Source: Sphingomonadaceae bacterium
GTDB lineage: Bacteria; Pseudomonadota; Alphaproteobacteria; Sphingomonadales; Sphingomonadaceae
Direction: 5' to 3'
Length of the DNA stretch: 33,098 nucleotides
Assembly (NCBI GenBank): GCA_025356175.1
Contig: JANXUP010000134.1
Span: forward strand, 1 to 33,098
Shown: positions 1-8,095 of the stretch, piece after piece
Layout: each line of letters begins with the position of its first letter
Position numbering within the stretch: position 1 is the first letter of the stretch
Program-made: the position numbers and the translations under genes
The notes under the pieces: generated by a model
The model's input: the letters and a program-made list of their open reading frames with translations, nothing else
Database searches by the model: none
Told to the model about the DNA's origin: nothing

Positions 1-445
1 CAAATGCCCGGTTTCTCGCCTCGACCCATAAGCGCCGGCGCTCGAAAACCCCGGTCTCCCCCATGCGCCGCTCGATCCAGTCGAGGAAGCCCTTGGTTTC
101 GGCCTCATCCGTCGCGGCAATCGGGTCGGGTTCACCGGCCTGGCGCAGGAAATGCGCGACCGTGGCCGCGTGGGCGTGGACCAGTTGCGGTCTGCCGCCG
201 CCGTCATGAGACATCTGTTTGCCGTGTCTGCGGATTTTCACCAAAGCCTCGGCAAGGCTCGCAATGCGCCCCTGCTCCGCCAGACGCAGCCAAAGATCCC
301 AATCCTCAGCGTAGCCGACGCGGGGCCGATAGCCGCCGAGCCTGTCGGCAATGTCCCGCCGGTAGAACGCCGAGGAATGCGGCATAAAGCCCCGCAATCG
401 CTGCAAATGCTTCAACAGCGCCGCATGGGACTGCGGATAGTCGTG
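1..445 (-). pseudogene. Family 2 glycosyltransferase, C-terminal part, broken at the 5' side
   Basis: Read on the minus strand, this segment encodes about 148 residues in one open frame without a plausible start. It has the look of the second half of a GT2 (GT-A fold) glycosyltransferase: a 'PHSSAFYRR' segment, then 'GGYRPRVGYAEDWDLW', where the ED pair matches the family's catalytic-base region, then 'KIRRHGKQMSH'. GT2 enzymes transfer sugars from nucleotide donors to surface polysaccharides or lipids; the acceptor here cannot be told. The N-terminal nucleotide-binding half is missing, because the upstream sequence abruptly becomes the start of a MATE transporter in another frame. The other end runs off the window, so the true C-terminus is not seen. 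It is either a gene remnant at a rearrangement breakpoint or half of an assembly chimera. Confidence 0.7.
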
Positions 446-585
446 TTGAGGCTTTGCAGCACATTGCCCAGCAGCACCGGCAGCGAGAACAGCGCCAGCG
501 TCTTGAAGATCGGACCTTGGGTGAGATCGCCGGGTTGTGGTGGGCCGCCCCGGGGCGGGCCTGCGGGTGGAAGATCGTCGCTCAT
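412..585 (-). pseudogene. MATE-family efflux transporter, N-terminal fragment
   Basis: The ATG at 585 overlaps the queE stop by four bases (ATGA), so the two genes are translationally coupled. The first ~46 residues read as a MATE transporter N-terminus: a proline/glycine-rich cytoplasmic leader, then 'GPIFKTLALFSLPVLLGNV' and 'LQSLN', the start of transmembrane helix 1. MATE proteins are 12-helix Na+ or H+ coupled drug/metabolite exporters of ~450 residues. Here the frame leaves the family pattern after about codon 46-50 and stops at 412-414, giving only 57 codons. Downstream sequence belongs to a glycosyltransferase in a different frame. As written, the gene cannot make a transporter. Confidence 0.72.
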
Positions 586-1313
586 GTGCCCCGGGTATCC
601 CCATAAAGGTGAATGTGCAGGCGGTCGCTGAAGCCCAGCCCGTGGTCGAGCGCCAAGGGGGCGAGCCAGGCGCTGTGCGAACGGATCACCGCGCTGGTGG
701 TTCCCTCGGGCATCAGCTGGATGCGATTGCCCGGAATGGCATAGGCGGCCTGCAATTCCAGCACTTCGGTGAGGTCATCGGAGGCTGAAATCACAAACTT
801 AAAGTACGCTTTAGGTTCGCTTGCCCACGCTTGCAGCCGGTCGGAAAGCAGAGCAATTTCAGCGGGATTGCCCGAATGCTTGAGTTTTGGGCTGACGTTG
901 TATTGATCGACCAGCGGAGCCAGTTCGGGATGCGGCGCGACGGTGCCGTTAGTCTCGATTTCGATCGCATGGCCATCCAGCAGCGCTACCATTCGCGCCA
1001 ATTGCGCGCCTTGCAGTAGCGGCTCGCCCCCGGTGATCACCAGCCGGTTGCCGCCCAGCGCCATGATCCACGCGGCGACCTCTTCCTCGCTCAGCACGAT
1101 CTGGTTGGCCTTGCGCTCGAACGTCAGCCCATCGCGGTGCGGGCGATTATCGCCCTCGAAGCGCCAGGTGTAGGCAGTGTCGCACCAGCTGCAGGCGAGG
1201 TTGCAGCGCGACAGCCGCACGAAGGTGCAGGGCAGCCCGGCGCTGCGCCCTTCGCCTTGCAGCGAAGCAAAAATCTCAGGCTCACCGGGGGTGGTGGTGG
1301 CGAGGGTCAGCAT
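582..1313 (-). CDS. queE: 7-carboxy-7-deazaguanine synthase (radical SAM)
   Basis: This 243-aa radical SAM enzyme converts 6-carboxytetrahydropterin to 7-carboxy-7-deazaguanine in the queuosine (preQ0) pathway. The cluster-binding cysteines are Cys37, Cys41 and Cys44, in the CxxxCxxC spacing of the radical SAM family. An N-terminal 'SLQGEG' and a 'ITGGEPLLQ' SAM-binding segment follow the QueE pattern. The ATG at 1313 has a strong Shine-Dalgarno (GGAGGA, 1326-1321) seven bases upstream, and this lies in the outer arm of a palindromic repeat. The stop overlaps the start of a MATE gene fragment by four bases. No other queuosine gene (queC, queD, queF) is in the window. A stretch around 780-900 is less GC-rich than the rest. 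Identification is firm. Confidence 0.95.
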   Translation of the reverse strand: MLTLATTTPGEPEIFASLQGEGRSAGLPCTFVRLSRCNLACSWCDTAYTWRFEGDNRPHRDGLTFERKANQIVLSEEEVAAWIMALGGNRLVITGGEPLLQGAQLARMVALLDGHAIEIETNGTVAPHPELAPLVDQYNVSPKLKHSGNPAEIALLSDRLQAWASEPKAYFKFVISASDDLTEVLELQAAYAIPGNRIQLMPEGTTSAVIRSHSAWLAPLALDHGLGFSDRLHIHLYGDTRGT

Positions 1314-1317
1314 CCCA

Positions 1318-1451
1318 AAATCCTCCCCCTCTGGGGGAGGTGGCCGGAGCGAAGCGAAGGTCGGTGGGGGCGACTTGCGCTTGTCCGACTTGGCGGCAAG
1401 CCCCCACCGTCAGCCCTGCGGGCTGCCACCTCCCCCAAGAGGGGAGGATTT
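1318..1451. repeat. Palindromic dispersed-type repeat between valS and queE
   Basis: A ~134-base element is built of three nested inverted repeats. The outer arm AAATCCTCCCC (1318-1328) pairs with 1441-1451, GGGGGAGGTGGC (1333-1344) with 1425-1436, and CGGTGGGGGC (1362-1371) with 1400-1409. It could form one long hairpin on either strand. It has no coding capacity or transposase, so it resembles a REP/MITE-like non-autonomous element. Its left arm lies immediately upstream of queE and contains that gene's ribosome-binding site. It may also act as a terminator for valS, which ends 11 bases away, although no T-run follows. Confidence 0.85.
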
Positions 1452-1461
1452 AGGCAGGCCA

Positions 1462-4386
1462 TCACCCCAACCGCGCCAGCGCCGCCGCCAGCCGCTCGGC
1501 CTCGGCCGCGTGCATGGCATGATCGGCGCGCGCTTTGTCGACCGCCTCGGGCTTGGCCTTCTCGACGAAGGCGGGATTGGAGAGGCGGCCTTGGAGCGAC
1601 TTGGCTTCCTTGGTGGAGGCTTCGAGCGCTTTGGTCAGACGGGCTTTTTCGGCGGTAAAATCTACAACGTCAGAGAGGTGCAAATAATAGGAGATACCTT
1701 CGACTGGGATGATTACGCCCTTACCATCCGATATGTCTTCGAACAGGCTGACCGTCACCCTTGCCATGCGTTCAAGGGTTCCACGCCAAATGCCAAGGCG
1801 AGCAATTGCCTCTTTTTGTTCAGGCTCGACGTAAAGCGGGATCCGATCTCCGGGTTTAACTCCCATTTCGTTTCTTACGCTTCGAATTCCTTCGACAAGC
1901 GCAATCAGCCATTCAACTTCACCCTTCGCCTCAGCATCAACTCCCGCGCCCGGCTCAGGCCACTTCGCGGTGATCAACGGATAGTGCGCGCGGTCGCCCA
2001 GCTTGCTCCACAGCTCTTCGGTGACGAAGGGCATGAACGGGTGAAGCATGACCAAAATCTGATCGAGCACCCACCCGGCGACAAGTTTGGTCTCATCGTC
2101 GAACGAGCTCTTGATCAGTTCGATGTACCAGTCGCAGAACTGGTCCCAGACGAAGTGGTAGATGACGTTGGCGGCGGCATCGAAACGCAGGTCGGCCATC
2201 GCGGCATCGAGCGCGGCGAGGGTCTCGCTCACCGCGCCTATGATCCACTTGTTCACTGCGCTGCTGGCTTGAGGGGCAGTTAGACCGGTCGATGCCGATA
2301 TGCCGTTCGACTGGCAGAACCGCGCGGCATTCCACAGCTTTGTCGCGAAATTGCGGTAGCCTTCGACCCGGCGCTCGTCCATTTTGACATCGCGGCCCTG
2401 GCTTTCCATCGAGGCCATGAAGAACCGCAGCGCATCGGCGCCGTACTGGTCGATCAGCAACAGCGGATCGACCACATTGCCCTTGCTCTTGGACATTTTC
2501 TGGCCATCGGCGGCGCGGACCAGCCCGTGCAGATACAGCCGCTTCCACGGCGCCTGCCCCATGAAATGCATCCCCTGCATCGCCATCCGCGCATCCCAGA
2601 AGAACAGGATGTCGAAGCCCGAAATGAGCAGGTCGTTGGGGTAGTGTTTGGCCAATAAGCCCCTCCCGGTGGGGGAGGGGTTGGGGTGGGGGGTTAAGGC
2701 TGGCGTCGAACCGCCATCCCAACCCTTCCCCACCGGGGAAGGGCTTTCTTCAGGCCAGCCGAGCGTAGCGAACGGCCACAGCGCGGAGGAGAACCAGGTG
2801 TCGAGGACATCTTCCTCTCGATAGAGGTGAATCTTATCCCGATGTAGTTTGTCTTCTGAAATTCCGCTTGAGAGGGCTGAATCCCACTCAAGGTAGTCTT
2901 CCATGGTCTCATGGATAAACAGCTCGCCATCAGGATCGCCGTAATATTCTCGGACCTTGATGAGCAATGCAGCTTCATCTTCAGCGACAAATGCTACTTC
3001 TTCGAGGGACATCAGGAATTCCGATTTGCCAACATCCTCTGGCCCATCCGGTCGAATCTTTTGCCCATACCACGCCGGTATCCGATGCCCCCACCACAGC
3101 TGCCTTGAAACACACCATGGCTGGATATTTTCCATCCAATTGAACCAGGTCTTTTCCCAGGTCTTGGGGACAATCTCGATCCGCCCGTCGCGCACTGCGG
3201 CGATGGGTTCTTTGGCGAGTTCGGCAGCGTTGACGTACCATTGGTCGGTCAGCCACGGCTCGATCTCGACCCCGCCGCGATCGCCAAAGGGCGTCTGGAT
3301 TGTGCGCGGTTCGGCGTCGTGTTCTTCGCCGTCCTTGTCGACATGCGGGATCAGGAAGCCAAGTTCCTTCATCCGCGCCACCATGAGTTTGCGCGCAACG
3401 AACCGGTCAAGCCCGATGAATTCAGCAGGCACCAAACCGTCGCTGGTCTGCACCACCTTCGCCTCGGCATCGAACATGTTGAGCATGTCGCCGGGCTTGA
3501 TCCCGGCGCGCTTGCCCACTTCGAAATCGTTGAAATCATGCCCGGGGGTGATCTTGACCACGCCGCTGCCCAGTTCCGGATCGGCGTGTTCGTCCGCCAC
3601 CACCTTGAACGTGCGGCCGGTGATCGGCTGGAGGATATCCTTGCCGATGACGCCTAGGTAGCGAGCATCCTTGGGATTCACCGCCACGCACATATCGGCG
3701 AGCATCGTCTCGGGCCGCGTCGTCGCGACCTCGACCGAACCCGAGCCATCGGCGAACGGATAGCGAAAGCGCCAGAAGCTGCCCCTGGTTTCGCGGGTCT
3801 CAACCTCAAGGTCGGAAATCGCGGTTTTGAGCCGGGGGTCCCAGTTGACCAGGCGTTTATCCCGGTAAATCAGCCCCTCGCGGTGGAGATCGACGAACAC
3901 CTTGACCACCGCCTTCGTAAAGTGCGGGTCCATCGTGAACTGCTCGCGCGACCAGTCCATCGAGCAGCCGAGGCGGCGCAGCTGGCGGGTGATGGTGCCG
4001 CCGCTTTCCGCCTTCCACTCCCACACCTTGGCGATGAAGTCCTCGCGGGTATAATTGGTGCGCTTGTCCTGGGCGAGCTCGAGCTGGCGCTCGACCACCA
4101 TCTGGGTTGCGATCCCGGCGTGATCGGTGCCGACCACCCACAGCGCGTCCTTGCCGCGCAACCGCTCGTACCGCACCACTATGTCCTGCAGCGTGTTGTC
4201 GAGCGCGTGGCCGATGTGCAGGCTGCCCGTCACATTGGGCGGCGGGTTGACGATGGTGAAGGGCTCCGCATTGGGTCGATCCGGGCGGAACAGGCCGTTC
4301 GTTTCCCAATGGGCATACCACTTCGCCTCGATGGCGGCGGGATCGAAGGTCTTGTCGAGAGTGGTTTGGTTGGGTTCGGCGGTCAT
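1462..4386 (-). CDS. valS: Valyl-tRNA synthetase with two extra internal segments
   Basis: This class I aminoacyl-tRNA synthetase charges tRNA-Val and hydrolyses mischarged Thr-tRNA. The start ATG at 4386 gives 974 residues; the frame is open further upstream, but that part is antisense to mlaE. The HIGH motif is at residues 57-60 and KMSKS at 630-634. The editing domain lies between, followed by the anticodon-binding domain and a C-terminal coiled-coil arm. The protein is longer than usual. About 50 extra residues sit between the 'WYG' and 'DVLDTWFSS' motifs, and residues 548-577 come from a palindromic repeat inserted in frame. The first insert and part of the C-terminus lie in patches of only ~43-45% GC. 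All signature motifs are intact, so the enzyme is presumably functional. Confidence 0.95.
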   Translation of the reverse strand: MTAEPNQTTLDKTFDPAAIEAKWYAHWETNGLFRPDRPNAEPFTIVNPPPNVTGSLHIGHALDNTLQDIVVRYERLRGKDALWVVGTDHAGIATQMVVERQLELAQDKRTNYTREDFIAKVWEWKAESGGTITRQLRRLGCSMDWSREQFTMDPHFTKAVVKVFVDLHREGLIYRDKRLVNWDPRLKTAISDLEVETRETRGSFWRFRYPFADGSGSVEVATTRPETMLADMCVAVNPKDARYLGVIGKDILQPITGRTFKVVADEHADPELGSGVVKITPGHDFNDFEVGKRAGIKPGDMLNMFDAEAKVVQTSDGLVPAEFIGLDRFVARKLMVARMKELGFLIPHVDKDGEEHDAEPRTIQTPFGDRGGVEIEPWLTDQWYVNAAELAKEPIAAVRDGRIEIVPKTWEKTWFNWMENIQPWCVSRQLWWGHRIPAWYGQKIRPDGPEDVGKSEFLMSLEEVAFVAEDEAALLIKVREYYGDPDGELFIHETMEDYLEWDSALSSGISEDKLHRDKIHLYREEDVLDTWFSSALWPFATLGWPEESPSPVGKGWDGGSTPALTPHPNPSPTGRGLLAKHYPNDLLISGFDILFFWDARMAMQGMHFMGQAPWKRLYLHGLVRAADGQKMSKSKGNVVDPLLLIDQYGADALRFFMASMESQGRDVKMDERRVEGYRNFATKLWNAARFCQSNGISASTGLTAPQASSAVNKWIIGAVSETLAALDAAMADLRFDAAANVIYHFVWDQFCDWYIELIKSSFDDETKLVAGWVLDQILVMLHPFMPFVTEELWSKLGDRAHYPLITAKWPEPGAGVDAEAKGEVEWLIALVEGIRSVRNEMGVKPGDRIPLYVEPEQKEAIARLGIWRGTLERMARVTVSLFEDISDGKGVIIPVEGISYYLHLSDVVDFTAEKARLTKALEASTKEAKSLQGRLSNPAFVEKAKPEAVDKARADHAMHAAEAERLAAALARLG
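2657..2746. repeat. Palindromic repeat inserted in frame within valS
   Basis: The left arm (2657-2690) and right arm (2714-2746) are near-perfect inverted repeats: about 26 of the outer 29 bases pair, both arms beginning AAGCCC on opposite strands. The element spans ~90 bases, an exact multiple of three. In the valS direction it has no stop and encodes a Pro/Gly/Ser-rich peptide including '[11 protein letters not shown]'. It lies between the conserved 'TLGWPEE' and '[10 protein letters not shown]' stretches, which are almost adjacent in ordinary ValRS. The sequence is of the same general palindromic style as the element at 1318-1451, but is not the same repeat. Confidence 0.85.
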
Positions 4387-4408
4387 AACGCCCCGGCCTT
4401 TGCCAGCG

Positions 4409-4437
4409 GCGGCGCGGCGGTGCAACCGCCTTGCCGC
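4409..4437. other. Stem-loop in the valS/mlaE divergent spacer
   Basis: GGCGGT (4416-4421) and ACCGCC (4425-4430) form a perfect six-pair stem around a GCA loop. GCGGC (4409-4413) and GCCGC (4433-4437) can extend it across a small internal loop. It lies in the 82-base gap between the divergent valS and mlaE starts, so it would be in the valS 5' leader. There is no T-box-like or attenuator T-run pattern, and a regulatory role is only possible. Confidence 0.3.
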
Positions 4438-4468
4438 TCGCGCGTTTTTACCGCAGACAGGGCACCGA

Positions 4469-5608
4469 ATGCGCGAATGGGCTGACTTCACGACCGAAAC
4501 CGGAAAGGACGGGGGCATCAGCATTGCGCTGAGCGGCCCGCTGTGCGTTTCATCCGTGGGCCGGATCGACGAGCGGCTACGCGCGATCGAAGAGCAGGTC
4601 GAGGCGATCGACCTCACGCAGGTCGGTGGGTTCGATACGGTCGGCGCGTGGCTGGTTACGCGCTTGGCGGAGGAACGCGGCGCGAAGATCACCGGCGGCA
4701 GCGAGGAGGCGATGCGCTTGATCGCGGCGGTGCGCGGCGAACATATCGACGAGGATCTGCTCGAAACGGTCGACACGCCAGTTGAAGCAGAGGGCGAACC
4801 GGGCGCGCTGGCAAACATCGCCCAACGGTTCGGCGCTTTCGTCATTGCCTATGTCGACGGTGTGGTTCGCCTGACTGCGTTCCTTGGCGCGCTGCTGATC
4901 GCATTCGGAGCATTGATCAGGCATCCCTCGCGCTTCCGCCGCAATGCGCTGGTCCGTCAGATCGAGCTCTCCGGGGTCAACGCGTTGCCAATCGTCGGGC
5001 TGATGAGCTTTCTGATCGGCATCGTCATCGCCCAGCAGGGCGCGGTCCAGCTGCGGCAGTTCGGCGCAGAGATCTACACGGTCAACCTCACCGGGCGGTT
5101 GTCGATGCGTGAACTCGGCATCCTGATGACGGCGATCATGTTCGCCGGCCGGTCAGGCTCCAGCTTCGCCGCCCAAATCGGCACGATGAAGCTGACCGAG
5201 GAAATCGACGCCATGCGCACCATCGGGGTTTCACCGATGGAGGCGCTGGTGGTACCGCGGGTCTTGGCCGCGCTGCTGATCATGCCGCTACTGGGGTTCT
5301 ACGCTGCTGTTCTTTCCATTATCGGCGGTGCTTTCGTCTCGATGTTCTCGCTCGACATCCCGTTTTTCAGCTTCCTCAACCGCATCCAGGAAGTGGTGCC
5401 GATGCACGATATCTGGGTCGGCCTGATCAAGGCGCCGCTGTTCGGACTGATCGTCGCACTGGCGGGCTGCTATCAGGGCATGCAGGTCGAAGGAAACTCG
5501 GAGGAAGTGGGTCTGCGCACGACCGTCGCGGTCGTCCAGGCGATCTTTGCGGTGATCGTGCTCGATGCCTTCTTTGCGGTGTTCTTCACCGAAGTGGGGT
5601 GGGGATGA
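4469..5608 (+). CDS. mlaE: Mla-type phospholipid ABC permease with fused N-terminal STAS domain
   Basis: This inner-membrane permease belongs to the MCE/Mla transporter, which moves phospholipids between inner and outer membrane to keep outer-membrane asymmetry. From the ATG at 4469 (AGGG eight bases upstream) it is 379 residues, against ~260 for a stand-alone MlaE. The extra first ~100 residues have a STAS-like pattern ('[17 protein letters not shown]'), the fold of MlaB. Thus the permease and its regulatory STAS partner appear fused. The C-terminal part is the MlaE permease: helices, the '[15 protein letters not shown]' coupling segment and '[13 protein letters not shown]'. Its stop overlaps the ATPase start (ATGA). 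The family is certain; the STAS assignment is by pattern. Confidence 0.93.
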   Translation: MREWADFTTETGKDGGISIALSGPLCVSSVGRIDERLRAIEEQVEAIDLTQVGGFDTVGAWLVTRLAEERGAKITGGSEEAMRLIAAVRGEHIDEDLLETVDTPVEAEGEPGALANIAQRFGAFVIAYVDGVVRLTAFLGALLIAFGALIRHPSRFRRNALVRQIELSGVNALPIVGLMSFLIGIVIAQQGAVQLRQFGAEIYTVNLTGRLSMRELGILMTAIMFAGRSGSSFAAQIGTMKLTEEIDAMRTIGVSPMEALVVPRVLAALLIMPLLGFYAAVLSIIGGAFVSMFSLDIPFFSFLNRIQEVVPMHDIWVGLIKAPLFGLIVALAGCYQGMQVEGNSEEVGLRTTVAVVQAIFAVIVLDAFFAVFFTEVGWG

Positions 5609-6438
5609 ACCGGCCCGAGCAAAGCGCCGAACCCGCCGTGGTGATCGAAGGGCTGAAAAACGCCTTCGGCAGCCACGTGGTTCACGAAGATCTCAACCTG
5701 GTGGTGCAGCGCGGGGAAATCCTTGGCGTGGTCGGCGGTTCGGGCACCGGCAAGTCGGTGCTGCTGCGTGCGATCATCGGGTTGCAGCAGCCTGAAGCGG
5801 GGCATATCGAGGTGCTGGGCGATCAGGTCGCTGAAGAACGCGATCCCGACGATGTCGACGTGCGCAGCCGGTGGGGGGTGCTGTTCCAGGGCGGCGCGCT
5901 GTTCTCGACGCTGACCGTGGCGGAAAACGTCGAAGTCCCCTTGCGCGAGTTTCACCCCGAGATCGGCGACGAACTGCGCCGCGAGATCGCGCTCTACAAG
6001 ATCAAGCTCGCGGGCCTGCCCGAAGATGCGGCGGACAAGTTCCCGTCCGAATTGTCAGGCGGAATGCGTAAGCGTGCCGGCCTCGCCCGCGCGCTCGCGC
6101 TCGATCCGGAGCTGCTGTTCCTTGACGAGCCGACCGCCGGGCTCGATCCGATCGGCGCCGCCGCGTTCGACGAGCTGACCCGCGAGCTGCAGGATACGCT
6201 GGGCCACACCGTGTTCCTGATCACCCATGATCTCGATACGCTGTACGAGATCTGCGACCGCGTCGCCGTGCTCGCCGACAAGCGGGTGATCGCGGTGGGT
6301 ACGATCCCCGAACTGCTCGCGCTCGACCATCCGTGGATCCAGGAATACTTCAATGGTCCGCGCGGGCGCGCGGCCCAGGCGGCGCAGCGCCGGTCCAAGG
6401 CCAAAGGCATGGACAAGATAAGAAAAGCAGGGGCATAG
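5605..6438 (+). CDS. mlaF: Mla-type phospholipid transporter ATPase
   Basis: This 277-residue ABC ATPase energises the adjacent permease. Walker A is 'GGSGTGKS' (residues 44-51), the signature is 'LSGGM' and Walker B is 'LLFLDEPTAGLDP'. The H-loop 'LITHDLDTL' follows. The short form of Q-loop ('LFQGGALFSTLTV') is typical of the MlaF/MCE subclass. I chose the ATG at 5605, which overlaps the mlaE stop by four bases; a GTG two codons earlier is possible but unnecessary. A basic tail rich in Arg, Lys and Ala ends the protein. The MCE-domain gene starts seven bases after the stop, so this is one operon. Confidence 0.95.
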   Translation: MNRPEQSAEPAVVIEGLKNAFGSHVVHEDLNLVVQRGEILGVVGGSGTGKSVLLRAIIGLQQPEAGHIEVLGDQVAEERDPDDVDVRSRWGVLFQGGALFSTLTVAENVEVPLREFHPEIGDELRREIALYKIKLAGLPEDAADKFPSELSGGMRKRAGLARALALDPELLFLDEPTAGLDPIGAAAFDELTRELQDTLGHTVFLITHDLDTLYEICDRVAVLADKRVIAVGTIPELLALDHPWIQEYFNGPRGRAAQAAQRRSKAKGMDKIRKAGA

Positions 6439-6445
6439 AGCGGCT

Positions 6446-7405
6446 ATGGAGACGAAAGCCAAGAATATCTGGGTGGGCGCAATGTCGCTGGCAATGCTCG
6501 CCCTGCTGGCCGTCGCGATCATCTGGATGGCGCGGCTGGGTGAAGGCTCCAAGCACGAATACGACATCTTCTTCAAGCAGTCGGTCGACGGCCTGGCCAA
6601 GGGGTCGGGCGTAACCTTTTCGGGCGTGCCGATCGGGCAGGTCAAAGAGATCGAGCTGTGGAAGAAAGACCCGAGCTATGTGCGGGTGCGCATCTCGGTA
6701 AACAAAGATGTTGAAATCCGGATCGGCACCACCGCAACGATGCAGGGCAGCTTCACCGGTTTGTCGAACATCCAGCTCGAAGGCGCAAGCAAGGATGCGC
6801 CGCTGATCGTGTGCGATGACAAGAACCCGCGCGGCAGCTGCCCCGAAGGCAAGCCGGTTATCCCGACCAAACGCGGCGGCCTTGGCGAACTGCTCAACAG
6901 CGCGCCGGTGCTGCTCGAACGGCTGGCCACCTTGACCGAGCGGTTTACGCTGATCCTGTCTGACAAGAACCAGGCCTCGATCGAGAATATCCTCGCCAAT
7001 TCGGATCGGCTGACCAAGGGCCTCGCCGATGCCTCGCCCGAGATGCGCCAGACGCTGGTCCAGCTGCAGGGCACCTTGGCCGAAGCGCAGGGCGCGCTGG
7101 CCGGCTTCCAGCAGGTCGCCGGATCGGCCGACCGGATGATGAACGATAATTTCAAGCCGATGGTCGGCCAGTTCGATCGTTCGCTGAAGTCGATCAACAA
7201 AGCCTCTGATCAGCTTGATGGGTTGCTGGCCGACATGCGCCCCGGCGCCAAGCGGTTCAGCGAGCAGACCTTGCCTGAGGCCGAGGCGACGATCCGCGAT
7301 CTGCGCGCCACCACCAAGTCGCTGCGCGGGATGACCGAGAAGCTTAACGAACAGGGCGCCAAGGGGCTGCTCGGCGGGCAGCAACTGCCCGATTACAAGC
7401 CATGA
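6446..7405 (+). CDS. mlaD: MCE-domain (MlaD-type) substrate-binding protein
   Basis: A 319-residue periplasmic protein is anchored by one N-terminal helix (about residues 9-29). The MCE domain follows at about 38-115, with 'YDIFFKQSVDGLAKGSGVTFSGVPIGQV', shortened here to its key elements: the VDGL turn and the GVPIG motif. The remainder is a long helical, coiled-coil-like tail rich in Leu and Ala, then 'TLPEAEATIRDLRATTKSL'. MCE proteins form hexameric rings that carry lipids to or from the ABC permease. The tail is longer than that of E. coli MlaD and nearer to other alphaproteobacterial MCE proteins. The stop overlaps an in-frame ATG of the next gene. Confidence 0.92.
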   Translation: METKAKNIWVGAMSLAMLALLAVAIIWMARLGEGSKHEYDIFFKQSVDGLAKGSGVTFSGVPIGQVKEIELWKKDPSYVRVRISVNKDVEIRIGTTATMQGSFTGLSNIQLEGASKDAPLIVCDDKNPRGSCPEGKPVIPTKRGGLGELLNSAPVLLERLATLTERFTLILSDKNQASIENILANSDRLTKGLADASPEMRQTLVQLQGTLAEAQGALAGFQQVAGSADRMMNDNFKPMVGQFDRSLKSINKASDQLDGLLADMRPGAKRFSEQTLPEAEATIRDLRATTKSLRGMTEKLNEQGAKGLLGGQQLPDYKP

Positions 7406-7419
7406 CGAGGAGCCCTGCG

Positions 7420-8016
7420 ATGAGCATCAACAAAGCCATTCCGGTGCTGCTTGCGCTGTCGCTCGCGCTCGGTGGCTGCCTCAGCCTGGGCGGCAAAGTG
7501 CCGCCGACGCTGCTCACCCTGACGCCCGCCACTACGGTCGCGGCCGGCACCGTCACCAGTGGCGATCCCAAGACCGCGATCATGGTGATGGAACCTGAGA
7601 CCGACCAGCACCTCGCGGTAGTCCGCGTGCCGGTGCAGATCGACGATACCAACGTAGCCTACATCAAGAACGCCGCCTGGGTCGAACGCCCCGCGCGGCT
7701 GTTCCGCGCGCTGCTCGCCGAAACCTTGCGGAGCAAAACTAGCGCGCTGGTGCTGGAAGATACGCAGGCAGCCGCCAGTGTCGGCACGCGCATTTCGGGG
7801 CGATTGATCGACATGGGTTACGACGCGCGGATGAGCTCGGTCGTGGTCCGCTTCGAAGCGATCCGCGCCACTACCGGCAATGTGGTCGTCTCGACCAAGC
7901 GCTTCGAAAGTGTGGTCCCGGGGATCGAGGCCAAACCCGAAGCGGTCGGACCGGCGCTGAACAAAGCCGCGAATGATGTCGCAGCGCAAGTTGCAGGCTG
8001 GGTTGTCGGCGGCTGA
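7420..8016 (+). CDS. ABC-type transport auxiliary lipoprotein (PqiC/ABC_trans_aux-like)
   Basis: This 198-residue lipoprotein has a signal peptide ending in the lipobox 'LGGC' (Cys at about residue 21). The body resembles the auxiliary lipoprotein domain found with MCE transporters (PqiC family): an early 'TLLTLTPA' strand, a central 'VVRVPVQI', and a late alternating strand/helix pattern. It probably sits at the outer membrane and receives or donates lipid for the MlaEFD complex. I prefer the ATG at 7420 because GAGGAG (7407-7412) lies seven bases upstream. An ATG at 7402, overlapping the mlaD stop, would add six residues. No MlaC gene is present, so this protein may be the operon's periplasmic or outer-membrane partner. 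Confidence 0.82.
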   Translation: MSINKAIPVLLALSLALGGCLSLGGKVPPTLLTLTPATTVAAGTVTSGDPKTAIMVMEPETDQHLAVVRVPVQIDDTNVAYIKNAAWVERPARLFRALLAETLRSKTSALVLEDTQAAASVGTRISGRLIDMGYDARMSSVVVRFEAIRATTGNVVVSTKRFESVVPGIEAKPEAVGPALNKAANDVAAQVAGWVVGG

Positions 8017-8033
8017 TCTCTCCAGGGTCTTCC

Positions 8034-8059
8034 CCATTTTTGGCCTTCGCCAAAAATGG
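8034..8059. terminator. Hairpin after the mla operon
   Basis: CCATTTTTGGC (8034-8044) and GCCAAAAATGG (8049-8059) form a perfect 11-pair stem with a CTTC tetraloop, 18 bases after the lipoprotein stop and 36 before trmL. No T-run follows on either strand, so it may be a weak terminator, an mRNA-stability hairpin or a small repeat. The stem's A/T-rich centre is unlike the surrounding sequence. Confidence 0.5.
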
Positions 8060-8095
8060 AGAGGACCTTGAGCGACTTCCCACTAAAGTAACCTC

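Noticed and set aside
1177..2283. Plus-strand 368-codon frame opposite valS
   Set aside because: It is fully antisense to clear ValRS sequence, spans the palindromic repeat and intergenic region, and its peptide shows no recognisable domain; a normal effect of high GC.
4387..4468. T-box or attenuator controlling valS
   Set aside because: There is a hairpin but no specifier loop, T-box sequence or terminator T-run, and T-boxes are not expected for aminoacyl-tRNA synthetases in this group.
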